A stretch of 64,000 bases of DNA, taken from Neisseria chenwenguii (GTDB lineage Bacteria; Pseudomonadota; Gammaproteobacteria; Burkholderiales; Neisseriaceae). The stretch lies in NCBI RefSeq assembly GCF_002216145.1, contig NZ_CP022278.1:1798001-1862000 (forward strand), written 5' to 3'. The translations under genes were made by a program, and so were the position numbers. Within the stretch, counting starts at the first letter, position 1; every line of letters begins with the position of its first letter. The notes beneath the pieces were generated by a model. The model saw nothing but the letters and a program-made list of their open reading frames with translations. It was not told where the DNA came from and ran no database searches. Below are positions 1-11,008 of this stretch, piece after piece.

Positions 1-69
1 GTAATCGGTTTGCACATTGGCACGGCCGTTGAAATAATCCACCCATACGCCGGTATCAACAATCAGCAT
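1..69 (-). CDS. vapC: VapC-type PIN toxin, N-terminal 23 residues only (runs off window)
   Basis: Only the first 23 codons are inside the window. They read MLIVDTGVWVDYFNG, the usual beginning of a VapC PIN-domain ribonuclease, whose first acidic metal ligand is the Asp in the VDTGVW motif. The start codon overlaps the 3' end of the upstream antitoxin-type gene by 14 bases, the arrangement expected of a vapBC operon. The remaining acidic residues cannot be checked here, so activity is unknown. Confidence 0.8.
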   Translation of the reverse strand, partial: MLIVDTGVWVDYFNGRANVQTDY

Positions 70-262
70 GACTGTTTTCCCTCATTTCTTTTAAATCAGC
101 TTCCCAAACCAACGCGCCGCGCAGCTTGCGCAGCTGCTGCTGGCGCATCTGCTGCACCAGCAGCCTCAAGCCCGCCTCCACAGCTTCGCGCTTGCTGGGC
201 AGGCCGGAGAGGGAGAGGGCTTCATTCATCAGCTCTTCATTGATAACGATATTGGTGCGCAT
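56..262 (-). CDS. vapB: VapB-type antitoxin (68 aa)
   Basis: A 68-residue protein starting MRTNIVINEELMNEAL and containing SKREAVEAGLRLLVQ, the ribbon-helix-helix DNA-binding fold of VapB antitoxins of the VapB/MT0933 type (a short strand followed by helices with the conserved REAVEAGL segment). It should neutralise the overlapping VapC and repress its own operon. An inverted repeat (TGATGTGTAT...ATACACATCA) lies 11 bases upstream of the start codon and fits an autoregulatory operator. Length and context are normal for the family. Confidence 0.85.
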   Translation of the reverse strand: MRTNIVINEELMNEALSLSGLPSKREAVEAGLRLLVQQMRQQQLRKLRGALVWEADLKEMRENSHADC

Positions 263-272
263 GAGCTGCTCC

Positions 273-306
273 TGATGTGTATGAATTGATTAGATTATAC
301 ACATCA
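273..306. promoter_or_regulatory. Inverted repeat, probable vapBC operator
   Basis: Perfect 10-base arms TGATGTGTAT (273-282) and ATACACATCA (297-306) are separated by 14 bases just upstream of vapB. Ribbon-helix-helix antitoxins bind such palindromes over their own promoters. Operator function is inferred. Confidence 0.6.
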
Positions 307-337
307 ATCTGAAAATGGCAATCGGACGACATTAACA

Positions 338-2968
<2,631 letters not shown>

Positions 2969-2985
2969 TCAGACGGCCTGAATGG

Positions 2986-4245
2986 TTAGGAAAACAGGCG
3001 CCGGGCTTGTTTGCTGCCCGGTTTGATGCCGACTTTGAGCATTTCTTCCTGACGCGCCAAAACGTAGCTGCGCACGTCTTTGAGCCATTGGGTCGAAACT
3101 TCTTCCATTTTGTCGTTGACCAGATCGAGGCTGAGCTGGCCGGAGAGTTTGACCGCCAGATCCATAAAGCGGTCGAAGGTTTTTTCGCCGGCGGGAACAT
3201 ACGGAATGTCAAACAGCATGCTGAAGCCGCGGTAGTTTTGGTGGGAAAGCAGGGCGGCGGTAAAGGGCGAGTTGTCGAGCGTGCTGATGGAGAAGATGAC
3301 GTTGCCGTTGTTGTCGGCAAAGTGGAAGAGGCCGTCTTCGCCCAGTTGGAAGCCGACGCTTTCTACGGCGGAGTGCAGCTCGGTGCCGCTGACGTTGGAA
3401 CGGGAAACGAGGTGGATGGCGATGGTTTGGTCAACGCGTACGCAGAATTCGTCTAGGGCTTGGGCGACTTCGGTAAACGCGTCCAAATCGGTGTGGCGCA
3501 CTTTGCCGCCGATCAGTTGGGCGAACGTGTCAACTTGGGCGTTGAAGTATTCCAAATCTTCGCCGGAAGCCAAACCGTTGCGGCTGACGGCTTGCAGACC
3601 GACGACGAAACCTTGGTAGTAAACGCCCGGAATCGGTTCGGCGGCTTGGAAGCGGTCGTCCATCGTGCAGCCGATAATCTGGTAGCGGTGGCGGTTGGAA
3701 AGGCGCGGCAGGGCGTGCATTTCCTGAGCTTCGTTCAGGGCGATGTAGGCCATGTAGTCGAAACGCGGGTCAAACCACGGCAATTCGACTTGTGCCAATT
3801 CGGCCAAGCTCACCAAAGGCTGACTGGCGGCCGGCGCTGCGGTCGGTGTAACGGCAGGTGCGGCGGCGGGTTTTTCTGCGCTTTGGGTGGTGATTTCGTT
3901 GTTGAGGCCGACGACGGTGTGCTCGACCGGCTCGTCGCCGAAATCGTCTTCAACCGCCAATTCGACGTCGGTTTGCACGGCGGCGGGTTGGGCAAGTTTG
4001 GCTTTGGCGGCGAAAACTTCGTCCTGCGCTTCCAGATTGCGCATGGCTTCGTCCTGCGGTTTGGCTTTTTTCAGAAACATACCCTTGCCGCTGTCGCGTA
4101 CATGGCTGGTTTTACTCGCTAAAAGCGCGTCTTTGTCGGCATGGCCGAACTGCTCGCGCACCTGTTTGCGGTATTGGTTTTCCTGATACATATTGTAGGC
4201 GACGACGGCCAGAATGACGGCCAGCCCGAGGACGATAAAAATCAT
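2986..4245 (-). CDS. zipA: ZipA-type cell division protein
   Basis: A 419-residue bitopic membrane protein that should tether FtsZ to the inner membrane at the septum. The first 20 residues (MIFIVLGLAVILAVVAYNMY) form a single N-terminal membrane anchor, followed by a basic and then acidic, Ala/Pro-rich linker (to about residue 150). A C-terminal globular domain (about residues 280-410) has the ZipA FtsZ-binding pattern, including FHFADNNGNVIFSISTLDNSPF and FDIPYVPAGEKTFDRF. It is transcribed toward ligA from which it is separated by about 140 bases, the conserved neisserial order. Sequence identity to E. coli ZipA is expected to be low, so the name rests on architecture and synteny. Confidence 0.85.
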   Translation of the reverse strand: MIFIVLGLAVILAVVAYNMYQENQYRKQVREQFGHADKDALLASKTSHVRDSGKGMFLKKAKPQDEAMRNLEAQDEVFAAKAKLAQPAAVQTDVELAVEDDFGDEPVEHTVVGLNNEITTQSAEKPAAAPAVTPTAAPAASQPLVSLAELAQVELPWFDPRFDYMAYIALNEAQEMHALPRLSNRHRYQIIGCTMDDRFQAAEPIPGVYYQGFVVGLQAVSRNGLASGEDLEYFNAQVDTFAQLIGGKVRHTDLDAFTEVAQALDEFCVRVDQTIAIHLVSRSNVSGTELHSAVESVGFQLGEDGLFHFADNNGNVIFSISTLDNSPFTAALLSHQNYRGFSMLFDIPYVPAGEKTFDRFMDLAVKLSGQLSLDLVNDKMEEVSTQWLKDVRSYVLARQEEMLKVGIKPGSKQARRLFS

Positions 4246-4633
4246 GATCTGAATCTCTGCGTGTGAAAAAAAAGAAACAAAACGGGGCGCAGCCTGCGTT
4301 GTGTTTCGGATTGAGCAAGATAGTCGGGATTATAACGAAAATTGCGCACGCTGACAGCAGGCGGCGGTAAACGGCAGGAAAATCCGATGAAATGACGGAA
4401 GCGTTGATTTTACGGATATTCAGACGGCCTCTGCGGCGTTTGCGGGCGGTTTCGGCGGTGAAACGGCGGGGGTTGTGTTGCGCAATGCAAACAGGCTGTA
4501 GGCCGTCTGAAAATACAGATACGGACATTTTGCGCCGATTCCGGTATTTGGATTTTTTCAGACGGCCTAAAAATGCAGATAAATGCCGCAGGCCGGAATG
4601 TCGGCACAAAGCGGAACAGGCCGTCTGAAAACC
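4246..4633. other. Intergenic gap with clustered uptake sequences
   Basis: About 390 bases between zipA and ampD. It holds several copies of GCCGTCTGAA in both orientations (near 4421, 4502, 4557 and 4619) and presumably the zipA promoter. No credible gene was found. Confidence 0.6.
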
Positions 4634-5200
4634 TCACCCCGCATCCCGCACCACAGGCAGCCCCGCTTCTTCCAGCCGCTGCCAGTCGAAAAAATGTCCG
4701 GGGTCGGTTTTGCGGCCGGGGGCGATGTCTTGGTGGCCGGTCACGGCTTCGATAGGGTATTGCGCCGAAAGGGCGGCGAGAAGGGCGGTGAGCGCGGTGT
4801 ATTGCGTATCGGTAAACGGCTCGAAGTCGCAGCCTTCCATTTCGATGCCGACTGAAAAAGCGTTGCATTTTTCACGTTTGCGAAACGACGAAACGCCCGC
4901 GTGATAAGCCATATCGTCGCAGGAAACAAACTGAACGGTTTCGCCCGTGCGGCTGATGAAGAAATGGCTGGAAACGCGCAATTCGTGAATCACGCTGAAA
5001 AACGGATGGCCGGCGGCATCGAGCGTGTTGGTAAAAAGCTGCTCGACCGCGCCGCTGCCGTATTCAAACGGCGGTAGGGAAATATTGTGGATAACGGCGA
5101 GCGTGATTTTTTCATGCGCTTCGCGCGGTGAAAAATTCGGCGAAAACGCGCGGCGGGCGTGCAGCCACCAGCCGTTTTCCCATTCTTGCTGTGTGTCCAT
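4634..5200 (-). CDS. ampD: 1,6-anhydro-N-acetylmuramyl-L-alanine amidase AmpD
   Basis: AmpD cleaves the amide bond between anhydromuramic acid and the stem peptide during cytoplasmic peptidoglycan recycling. The 188-residue protein is an N-acetylmuramoyl-L-alanine amidase (Amidase_2) domain without signal peptide. Zinc ligands are visible as His38 (AVIHNISLP), His156 and Asp166 (GHQDIAPGRKTDPG), matching the H/H/D triad of the E. coli enzyme. It is divergent from mltG, a lytic transglycosylase that helps generate such cell-wall fragments, with an uptake sequence between the two start regions. Confidence 0.95.
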   Translation of the reverse strand: MDTQQEWENGWWLHARRAFSPNFSPREAHEKITLAVIHNISLPPFEYGSGAVEQLFTNTLDAAGHPFFSVIHELRVSSHFFISRTGETVQFVSCDDMAYHAGVSSFRKREKCNAFSVGIEMEGCDFEPFTDTQYTALTALLAALSAQYPIEAVTGHQDIAPGRKTDPGHFFDWQRLEEAGLPVVRDAG

Positions 5201-5313
5201 TTTCAGACGGCCTTCCTTTCGGGCGGGGTTTTGTTACGTTTGGTAGAAAACTTCGGGTGGTGGCGGGCATTCGGTTATACTGTTGCACGACTCAAACTAC
5301 ACACCATCCTACC

Positions 5314-6309
5314 ATGTTGAAAAAATTGTTGAAATGGTCGGCGGTTTTCCTGCCGGCGCTGGCTGCGGTTGTCGCGGCCTTATTGTTTGTGCCGAAAGAC
5401 AACGGCAAGCCCTACCGCATCAAAGTCGAGAAAAACCAGGGCATTGCTTCGGTCAGCCGCAAGCTCGCCGACGACGGCATCATCTACAACCGCCACGCGC
5501 TGATGGCGGCGGCTTACGTTTTGGGCGTCCACAACCAGCTTCATGCCGGCACTTACCGCCTGCCCGCTAAAATTTCCGCATGGGATCTGCTGCACAAAAT
5601 CCGCGGCGGCCGGCCGGATTCAGTTACGGTGCAAATCGTCGAAGGCATGCGTTTTGCCGATATGCGCCGCGTGATCAACCAAACCGAAGACATCAACCAC
5701 GACACCAAAGGCTGGAGCGATGAAAAACTGATGCAGACCGTCGCCCCCGATGCGCTCAATCCCAACCCCGAAGGCCAGTTTTTCCCCGACAGCTACGAAA
5801 TCGACGCCGACAGCAGCGACATTCAGATTTACAAAATGGCCTACCAAAACATGAAAAAACAGCTCGACAGCACATGGTCGGACAAACAGGACGGCCTGCC
5901 GTATAAAAATCCGTATGAAATGCTGATTATGGCGAGCCTGATTGAAAAAGAAACCGCCCACGAAGACGACCGCGACGACGTAGCCGCCGTGTTCGTCAAC
6001 CGCCTCGCCATCGGCATGCGCCTGCAAACCGACCCGACCGTAATTTACGGCATGGGCAGAGCCTACAACGGCCGCATCCGCAAAGCCGACCTTCAACGCG
6101 ACACGCCCTACAACACCTACACCCGCGCCGGCCTGACCCCGACCCCGATCGCCCTGCCCGGCAAACACGCGCTGGAAGCCGCCGCCCATCCGTCGAACGA
6201 AAAATACCTGTATTTCGTCTCGAAAATGGACGGCACGGGCTTGAGCCAGTTCAGCCATAATTTGGAAGAACACAATGCAGCGGTGCGGAAATATATTTTG
6301 AAAAAATAG
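5314..6309 (+). CDS. mltG: Endolytic murein transglycosylase MltG (YceG family)
   Basis: An inner-membrane endolytic transglycosylase that cuts nascent peptidoglycan strands. ATG at 5314 is preferred over the longer open frame because it gives a normal N-terminal anchor (MLKKLLKWSAVFLPALAAVV, one membrane segment) and a 331-residue protein, the usual family length. The YceG domain follows, with the typical LIEKET segment and downstream VFVNRLAIGMRLQTDPTVIYG and TPYNTYTRAGLTPTPIALPG blocks, which hold the catalytic Glu and the LysM-like part. In many proteobacteria mltG is directly followed by tmk. Here the order is kept but about 670 bases of repeats separate them. Confidence 0.95.
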   Translation: MLKKLLKWSAVFLPALAAVVAALLFVPKDNGKPYRIKVEKNQGIASVSRKLADDGIIYNRHALMAAAYVLGVHNQLHAGTYRLPAKISAWDLLHKIRGGRPDSVTVQIVEGMRFADMRRVINQTEDINHDTKGWSDEKLMQTVAPDALNPNPEGQFFPDSYEIDADSSDIQIYKMAYQNMKKQLDSTWSDKQDGLPYKNPYEMLIMASLIEKETAHEDDRDDVAAVFVNRLAIGMRLQTDPTVIYGMGRAYNGRIRKADLQRDTPYNTYTRAGLTPTPIALPGKHALEAAAHPSNEKYLYFVSKMDGTGLSQFSHNLEEHNAAVRKYILKK

Positions 6310-6642
6310 GCCGTCTGAAATTTAGGCCGTCTGAATACCCCGACTACGGATAAGCGGGTATTCAGACGGCCTGTTGTTTTGTAAAATCCGTGTTGTGTAT
6401 GTAGGGTTGGCTTGCCAGCCCGCCACCTGGTCGGAGGGTTTGATGCCGTCTGAAAAACTTCGGGAAAACCCGACGGTTTGGATTGACCCGCGGCTAAACG
6501 GTGGGCTGTCCAACCCATCCTACGGTGCAATCTGCCATTCTGATGATTCAGCCGTCGTCGTAGGTGCGGTTAGAGCCGCCCCAAGCGGCGTAACCGCACA
6601 AGCCTGCGAAAATCGTGCTACATGAATTACACAAAACAGCCT
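6310..6642. repeat. Repeat-rich gap between mltG and the MITE-like element
   Basis: Uptake sequences are at 6310-6335 and around 6365. An imperfect inverted repeat has arms near 6400 (GTAGGGTTGGCTTGCCAGCC) and 6505-6524 (ending CCAACCCATCCTAC). A second hairpin at 6562-6605 has complementary arms GTGCGGTTAG and GTAACCGCAC. That hairpin recurs near 6868 and 43734. No gene seen. Confidence 0.6.
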
Positions 6643-6816
6643 GAGACCATTGCAAAAATAAGAAACACCTGTCTGTAGGGGCGGGCTTTACACCTGCCCG
6701 AACGCCAAAAAGTCTGAAATATTAAACTTTTTCAGTAGGCTGAAGATTTACGGGTGGATATGAAACCCGCCCCTACAAGCGTTTCTCGAGATTCTCAGCT
6801 TTTTCGTAAAGGTCTC
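6643..6816. mobile_element. MITE-like element with GAGACC terminal inverted repeats
   Basis: A 174-base unit starts GAGACCATTGCAAAAA and ends with the complement pattern TTTTTCGTAAAGGTCTC, so the ends match apart from two or three bases. Inner arms also pair: GTAGGGGCGGGCTT near 6677 and AACCCGCCCCTAC near 6765. There is no transposase inside. The ends resemble those I recall for neisserial IS5-family elements (GAGACCTTTGCAAA), so it may be a non-autonomous derivative. The right half recurs at about 38490-38555. Confidence 0.65.
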
Positions 6817-6976
6817 AACCAGCCTGTTTTTTCAGACGGCATCGGCAGATATTTTCAAACGGCTTGGCGTACGGTTACACCGCTCGAGGCGGCTAACCGC
6901 ACTACGGTTTCCGAGGTTTCAGACGGTCTGAATATTCCCCTTTCCCAACAAACCCAACCCAAAAAAACAACCCCCC

Positions 6977-7600
6977 ATGAAAGCAAAATTCATCACTCTT
7001 GACGGCATCGACGGCGCGGGAAAATCCACCAATCTTGCCGTTATCCGCGAATGGTTTGAAGCTCGCGCTCTGCCCGTTGTCTTTACCCGCGAGCCGGGCG
7101 GAACGGCGTTGGGCGAGGCGTTGCGCGAGATTCTGCTCAATCCCGCCACCCACGCTGGTTTGCGCGCGGAGACGCTGCTGATGTTTGCCGCGCGCCGCCA
7201 GCATTTGGAAGACGTGATTTTGCCCAATCTGGCAAACGGTGTGAACGTCGTTTCCGACCGTTTTACCGATGCGACTTTTGCCTATCAGGGCGGCGGGCGC
7301 GGGGTGGAAACGGCGGACATCGAAATTCTGGAAAACTGGGTGCAGCAAGGGTTTCAGCCCGATTTGACCCTGCTGCTGGACGTGCCGCTGGAGGTGTCTT
7401 TGGCGCGGATTAGCGCGAGCCGCGAGAAAGACCGTTTCGAGCAGGAGGAGGCGGACTTTTTCACCCGCGTGCGTACCGTTTACCTGCAACGCGCCGCCGC
7501 CGCGCCCGCGCGTTATGCGGTGATCGACAGTAACCGCGACAAGGCGGTGGTAAAAGCGGAAATCGAAGCGGTTTTGTCGGCGCGGTTGTTGGGGGAGTAG
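6977..7600 (+). CDS. tmk: Thymidylate kinase
   Basis: Tmk phosphorylates dTMP to dTDP in the cytoplasm, an essential step of dTTP synthesis. The 207-residue protein has the P-loop GIDGAGKST at residues 8-16, the TREPGGT nucleotide-binding/DR(E/Y)-type segment near residue 40, the VSDRFTDATFAYQGGGR motif near residue 92 and a lid region near 145-160. All are normal for the family. A short upstream stretch with an uptake sequence separates it from the repeats. It stands alone after mltG. Confidence 0.97.
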   Translation: MKAKFITLDGIDGAGKSTNLAVIREWFEARALPVVFTREPGGTALGEALREILLNPATHAGLRAETLLMFAARRQHLEDVILPNLANGVNVVSDRFTDATFAYQGGGRGVETADIEILENWVQQGFQPDLTLLLDVPLEVSLARISASREKDRFEQEEADFFTRVRTVYLQRAAAAPARYAVIDSNRDKAVVKAEIEAVLSARLLGE

Positions 7601-7627
7601 CAGGGTTTGCATCGGATTCCATCAAAT

Positions 7628-7785
7628 TATAGTGGATTAAAATAAGAAATCTACAGCGTTGGCTGCGCCTGAGCTCAAAGAGAACGATTCACTAAGGTGC
7701 CGAAGCGCCAAGTTCATCTGTCCCGTACTACCTGTACTGTCTTCGGCTTGCCGCCTTGTATCTTTCTTATTTTGCTTCACTCTAT
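7628..7785. mobile_element. Correia-type repeat element, long form
   Basis: It begins TATAGTGGATTAAAATAAG and ends with the imperfect complement CTTATTTTGCTTCACTCTAT, the terminal inverted repeats of Correia (CREE/NEMIS) elements. The core holds GGCGCCAAG-like sequence and TACTACCTGTACTGTC, shared with the element at 28791-28947. Such elements are known to carry promoter and RNase III-target sequences. Here it sits about 300 bases upstream of adhE. Confidence 0.75.
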
Positions 7786-7802
7786 TAGCCGGACTAAGCA
7801 GA

Positions 7803-7849
7803 GGCCGTCTGAAAACCGGTTGCTGAGCGCAGCCGAAGCATCAGACGGC
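7803..7849. repeat. CTGAGCG repeat between inverted uptake sequences
   Basis: GCCGTCTGAAAACC, then CTGAGCGCAGCCGAAG, then ATCAGACGGC: the same cassette design as the insertion in ligA, in single-copy form. Confidence 0.7.
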
Positions 7850-7981
7850 TTTTGCTTTAAAACCATCACAGCGGCTTGCTAAACGAAAGGCGTTCGGTTT
7901 TCAGACGGCCTTTGCTGCGGTTTGCGCTAGGTTAAGAAACGTATGTGCCGCTGGAAAATCCTTGAAGTTACAGGCGGTTTC

Positions 7982-8022
7982 CTGACTTACGTCAAGGTAG
8001 TTTGTAACAAAACTACTATACT
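7982..8022 (+). promoter_or_regulatory. FNR-like site and -10 box of adhE
   Basis: CTGACTTACGTCAA at 7982-7995 fits the FNR/CRP half-site spacing TGA-N6-TCA and is nearly the FNR consensus TTGAT-N4-ATCAA. TATACT at 8017-8022 makes a good -10 hexamer. If transcription starts near 8029, the site is centred about 40 bases upstream, the position of a class II FNR-activated promoter. Activation under low oxygen is inferred. Confidence 0.55.
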
Positions 8023-8078
8023 GGCGTTACTAAATTTTCTTTTTGTTATTTTTAATTACATTTTCAGGAGACATTTGT

Positions 8079-10694
8079 ATGAACGCATCTGCCGATACTG
8101 CTTTGAGTCCTGCCAAAGCCGAAGTCAACGGTTTGGTCGAACGCGCTCTGGTGGCGCTGGAGAAATTCCGTGCGCTCGATCAGGCGCAAATAGACCATAT
8201 TGTGGCCAAAGCCTCTGTGGCCGCGCTCGACCAGCATGGCGTGCTGGCGATGCACGCGGTAGAGGAAACGGGGCGCGGCGTGTTTGAAGACAAAGCGACG
8301 AAAAATCTGTTTGCCTGTGAAAACGTAGTGCGCCGTTTGCGCGATTTGAAAACTGTGGGCGTGATTAGCGAAGATCCGGTTACGGGCATTACCGAAATCG
8401 CCGATCCGGTGGGCGTGATTTGCGGAATTGTGCCGACCACCAATCCGACTTCGACGGCGATTTTCAAGGCGCTGATTTCGCTGAAAACCCGCAATCCGAT
8501 TGTGTTTTCGTTCCACCCGTCTGCGCAGCAATGTTCGATTCACGCGGCGAAAATCGTGCGCGATGCGGCGGTTGCGGCGGGTGCGCCGGAAGACTGTGTG
8601 CAGTGGATTGAAACGCCGTCTATGGAAGCGACCGATGCGCTGATGAAACATCCGGGCGTGGCGACGATTTTGGCTACGGGCGGCAATGCGATGGTGGAGG
8701 CGGCTTATTCCTGCGGCAAACCCGCGCTGGGCGTGGGAGCGGGCAATGTGCCGGCTTATGTGGAAAAAACGGCGAATGTGCGTCAGGCGGTCAATGATAT
8801 TGTGCTGTCGAAATCGTTTGACAACGGCATGATCTGTGCCAGCGAACAAGCGGCGATTATCGACAAGGAAATTTACGACGACGTAGTTCGCGAAATGAAA
8901 AGTTACGGCGTGTATTTTGTGAACAAAAAAGAAAAGGCGCTGTTGGAAGAATTTGCCTTCGGCGTGAAAGCGCACAGCAAAAGTTGCAGCGGTGCGAAGC
9001 TGAACGCGGCGATTGTGGGCCGTCCGGCGGCTTGGATTGCCGAACAGGCGGGGTTTAAAGTGCCGGAAAACACCAATATTCTGGCGGCGGAATGCAGCGA
9101 AGTGGGCTGCGCCGAGCCGTTGACGCGCGAGAAACTGTCGCCCGTTTTGGCGGTTTTGAAAGCGGAAACCACTGAAGACGGTCTGAAAATGTCGGAGCAG
9201 ATGGTGGAATTCGACGGCTTGGGGCACTCCGCCGCCATTCATACCGCCGACAACGAGTTGGCCAAAGAATTCGGCCGCCGCGTCAAAGCGCTGCGCGTGA
9301 TTCACAATTCGCCTTCGACTTTCGGCGGTATCGGCGACGTTTACAACGCGTTCCTGCCGTCGCTGACGCTGGGTTGCGGCTCATACGGTAAAAATTCCGT
9401 GGGCGGCAACGTCAGCGCGGTAAATCTGTTGAACATCAAAAAAGTCGGCCGTCGGAGAAACAATATGCAGTGGTTTAAAGTGCCCGCCAAAATCTATTTC
9501 GAGCGCAATTCGATTCAGTATCTGCAAGACATGAAAGAGTGTGAAAAAGTCGTTATCGTGACCGACCGTTCGATGGTGGATTTGGGCTTTGTCGACCGCG
9601 TAACCGAACAGCTCAACCTGCGCAAAGACAAAGTCGTCATCCAGCTTTTTACCGATGTCGAACCCGATCCGAGCATCCAAACCGTGATGAAAGGTGCCGA
9701 CCTGATGCGCAGCTTCCAGCCAGACACCATCATCGCGCTGGGCGGTGGTTCGCCGATGGATGCGGCCAAAGCGATGTGGCTGTTTTATGAACGCCCTGAA
9801 GTCGATTTCCGCGATTTGGTGCAGAAATTCATGGACATCCGCAAACGCGCCGTCCGTTTTCCCGAGTTGGGACAGAAAGCCAAATTCATCGGCATTCCGA
9901 CTACATCGGGCACAGGCTCCGAGGTAACGCCGTTTACCGTGATTTCGGACGGCGACAAAAAATACCCGATTGCCGACTATGCGCTCACGCCGACCATTGC
10001 AATTGTCGACCCCGAGTTCACCATGACCGTGCCCGCTTCGGTTACGGCCGATACCGGTATGGACGTGCTGACCCACGCGGTCGAGGCGTATGTTTCCGTG
10101 TTGGCCAACGACTTTACAGACGGCCTCGCGTTGCAGGCCATCAAGCTGGTGTTTGAATTTTTGGAACGTTCCTACAAAAACGGCGCAGCCGACCCTGAGG
10201 CGCGCGAGCGTATGCACAACGCCTCCACCATCGCGGGCATGGCGTTTTCCAACGCTTTCTTGGGTCTGAACCACTCGCTGGCGCACACCATCGGCGGCCG
10301 TTTCCACACGCCGCACGGCCGTGCCAACGCCATTCTGCTGCCGCACGTCATCCGCTATAACGGTACGCGCCCGCAGAAACTCTCCGTTTGGCCGAAATAC
10401 AATTACTACCGCGCAGACGAAAAATACCAAGACATCGCCCGCATTTTGGGTCTGCCTTGCGCAACGCCTGCCGAAGGTGTGGAATCCTTCGCCAAAGCGG
10501 TGGCCGAACTTGGCCGTAAAGTCGGTATCAAAATGTCGTTCGGCGGACAGGGCTTGGACGAAAAAGTCTATATGGACGCCCGCCGCGAAGTCGCCCTGCG
10601 CGCCTACGAAGACCAATGCTCGCCCGCCAACCCGCGCCTGCCGATGGTTGAAGACATGGAGGAAATCCTGACTAAGGCTTACTACGGCGAGTAA
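8079..10694 (+). CDS. adhE: Bifunctional acetaldehyde-CoA/alcohol dehydrogenase AdhE
   Basis: AdhE reduces acetyl-CoA to acetaldehyde and then to ethanol with two NADH, disposing of reducing power under low oxygen. The 871-residue protein has an N-terminal aldehyde dehydrogenase half with the catalytic Cys near residue 253 (DNGMICASEQA). The C-terminal half is an iron-dependent alcohol dehydrogenase with GGGSPMDAAKAMW, the TSGTGSEVTPF block and metal-binding histidines in LTHAVEAY, LNHSLAHTIGG and HTPHGRANAILLPH. ATG at 8079 follows AGGAG at 8066-8070. The longer open frame to 8043 lacks a ribosome site. Promoter features suggest FNR control. Not all Neisseria are known to ferment to ethanol, so its presence helps place the strain. 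Confidence 0.96.
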   Translation: MNASADTALSPAKAEVNGLVERALVALEKFRALDQAQIDHIVAKASVAALDQHGVLAMHAVEETGRGVFEDKATKNLFACENVVRRLRDLKTVGVISEDPVTGITEIADPVGVICGIVPTTNPTSTAIFKALISLKTRNPIVFSFHPSAQQCSIHAAKIVRDAAVAAGAPEDCVQWIETPSMEATDALMKHPGVATILATGGNAMVEAAYSCGKPALGVGAGNVPAYVEKTANVRQAVNDIVLSKSFDNGMICASEQAAIIDKEIYDDVVREMKSYGVYFVNKKEKALLEEFAFGVKAHSKSCSGAKLNAAIVGRPAAWIAEQAGFKVPENTNILAAECSEVGCAEPLTREKLSPVLAVLKAETTEDGLKMSEQMVEFDGLGHSAAIHTADNELAKEFGRRVKALRVIHNSPSTFGGIGDVYNAFLPSLTLGCGSYGKNSVGGNVSAVNLLNIKKVGRRRNNMQWFKVPAKIYFERNSIQYLQDMKECEKVVIVTDRSMVDLGFVDRVTEQLNLRKDKVVIQLFTDVEPDPSIQTVMKGADLMRSFQPDTIIALGGGSPMDAAKAMWLFYERPEVDFRDLVQKFMDIRKRAVRFPELGQKAKFIGIPTTSGTGSEVTPFTVISDGDKKYPIADYALTPTIAIVDPEFTMTVPASVTADTGMDVLTHAVEAYVSVLANDFTDGLALQAIKLVFEFLERSYKNGAADPEARERMHNASTIAGMAFSNAFLGLNHSLAHTIGGRFHTPHGRANAILLPHVIRYNGTRPQKLSVWPKYNYYRADEKYQDIARILGLPCATPAEGVESFAKAVAELGRKVGIKMSFGGQGLDEKVYMDARREVALRAYEDQCSPANPRLPMVEDMEEILTKAYYGE

Positions 10695-10728
10695 AGGCTG
10701 TTTATAAAGGCTTGTTTTGAAGGCAGAG

Positions 10729-10774
10729 GCCGTCTGAAATTCGGTTACTGAGCGCAGTCGAAGTATCAGACGGC
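10729..10774. repeat. CTGAGCG repeat between inverted uptake sequences
   Basis: GCCGTCTGAAATTC, CTGAGCGCAGTCGAAG and ATCAGACGGCC form a hairpin just after adhE and may also end its transcript. The rest of the 10695-11008 gap shows nothing except an uptake sequence near 10955 and the upstream region of the malic enzyme gene. Confidence 0.65.
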
Positions 10775-11008
10775 CTTTTTGTTGTGTCCGGCATGGAAAT
10801 TAACAGTATGCGCGCCAACGGCTTGCGTGTTAGAATTACAGCCGCTTACAACACGCCGGCAAACGCTTGGTGTGTGTATTTCAGCGTTTTGTTTGTTTTT
10901 AAACATCGGCAGCGGTTTGGCTGCCGAAACCGGCAAACCGCCTATCCCGACCGTTTTCAGACGGCCTTTTACGCTCTGCGTCATTTTTGCAATGCAATAG
11001 GATCCACA

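Noticed and set aside
8064-10616. Two long antisense open frames (413 and 411 codons) across adhE
   Set aside because: They mirror codon usage of a GC-biased gene. The sense strand encodes a complete, motif-verified AdhE.
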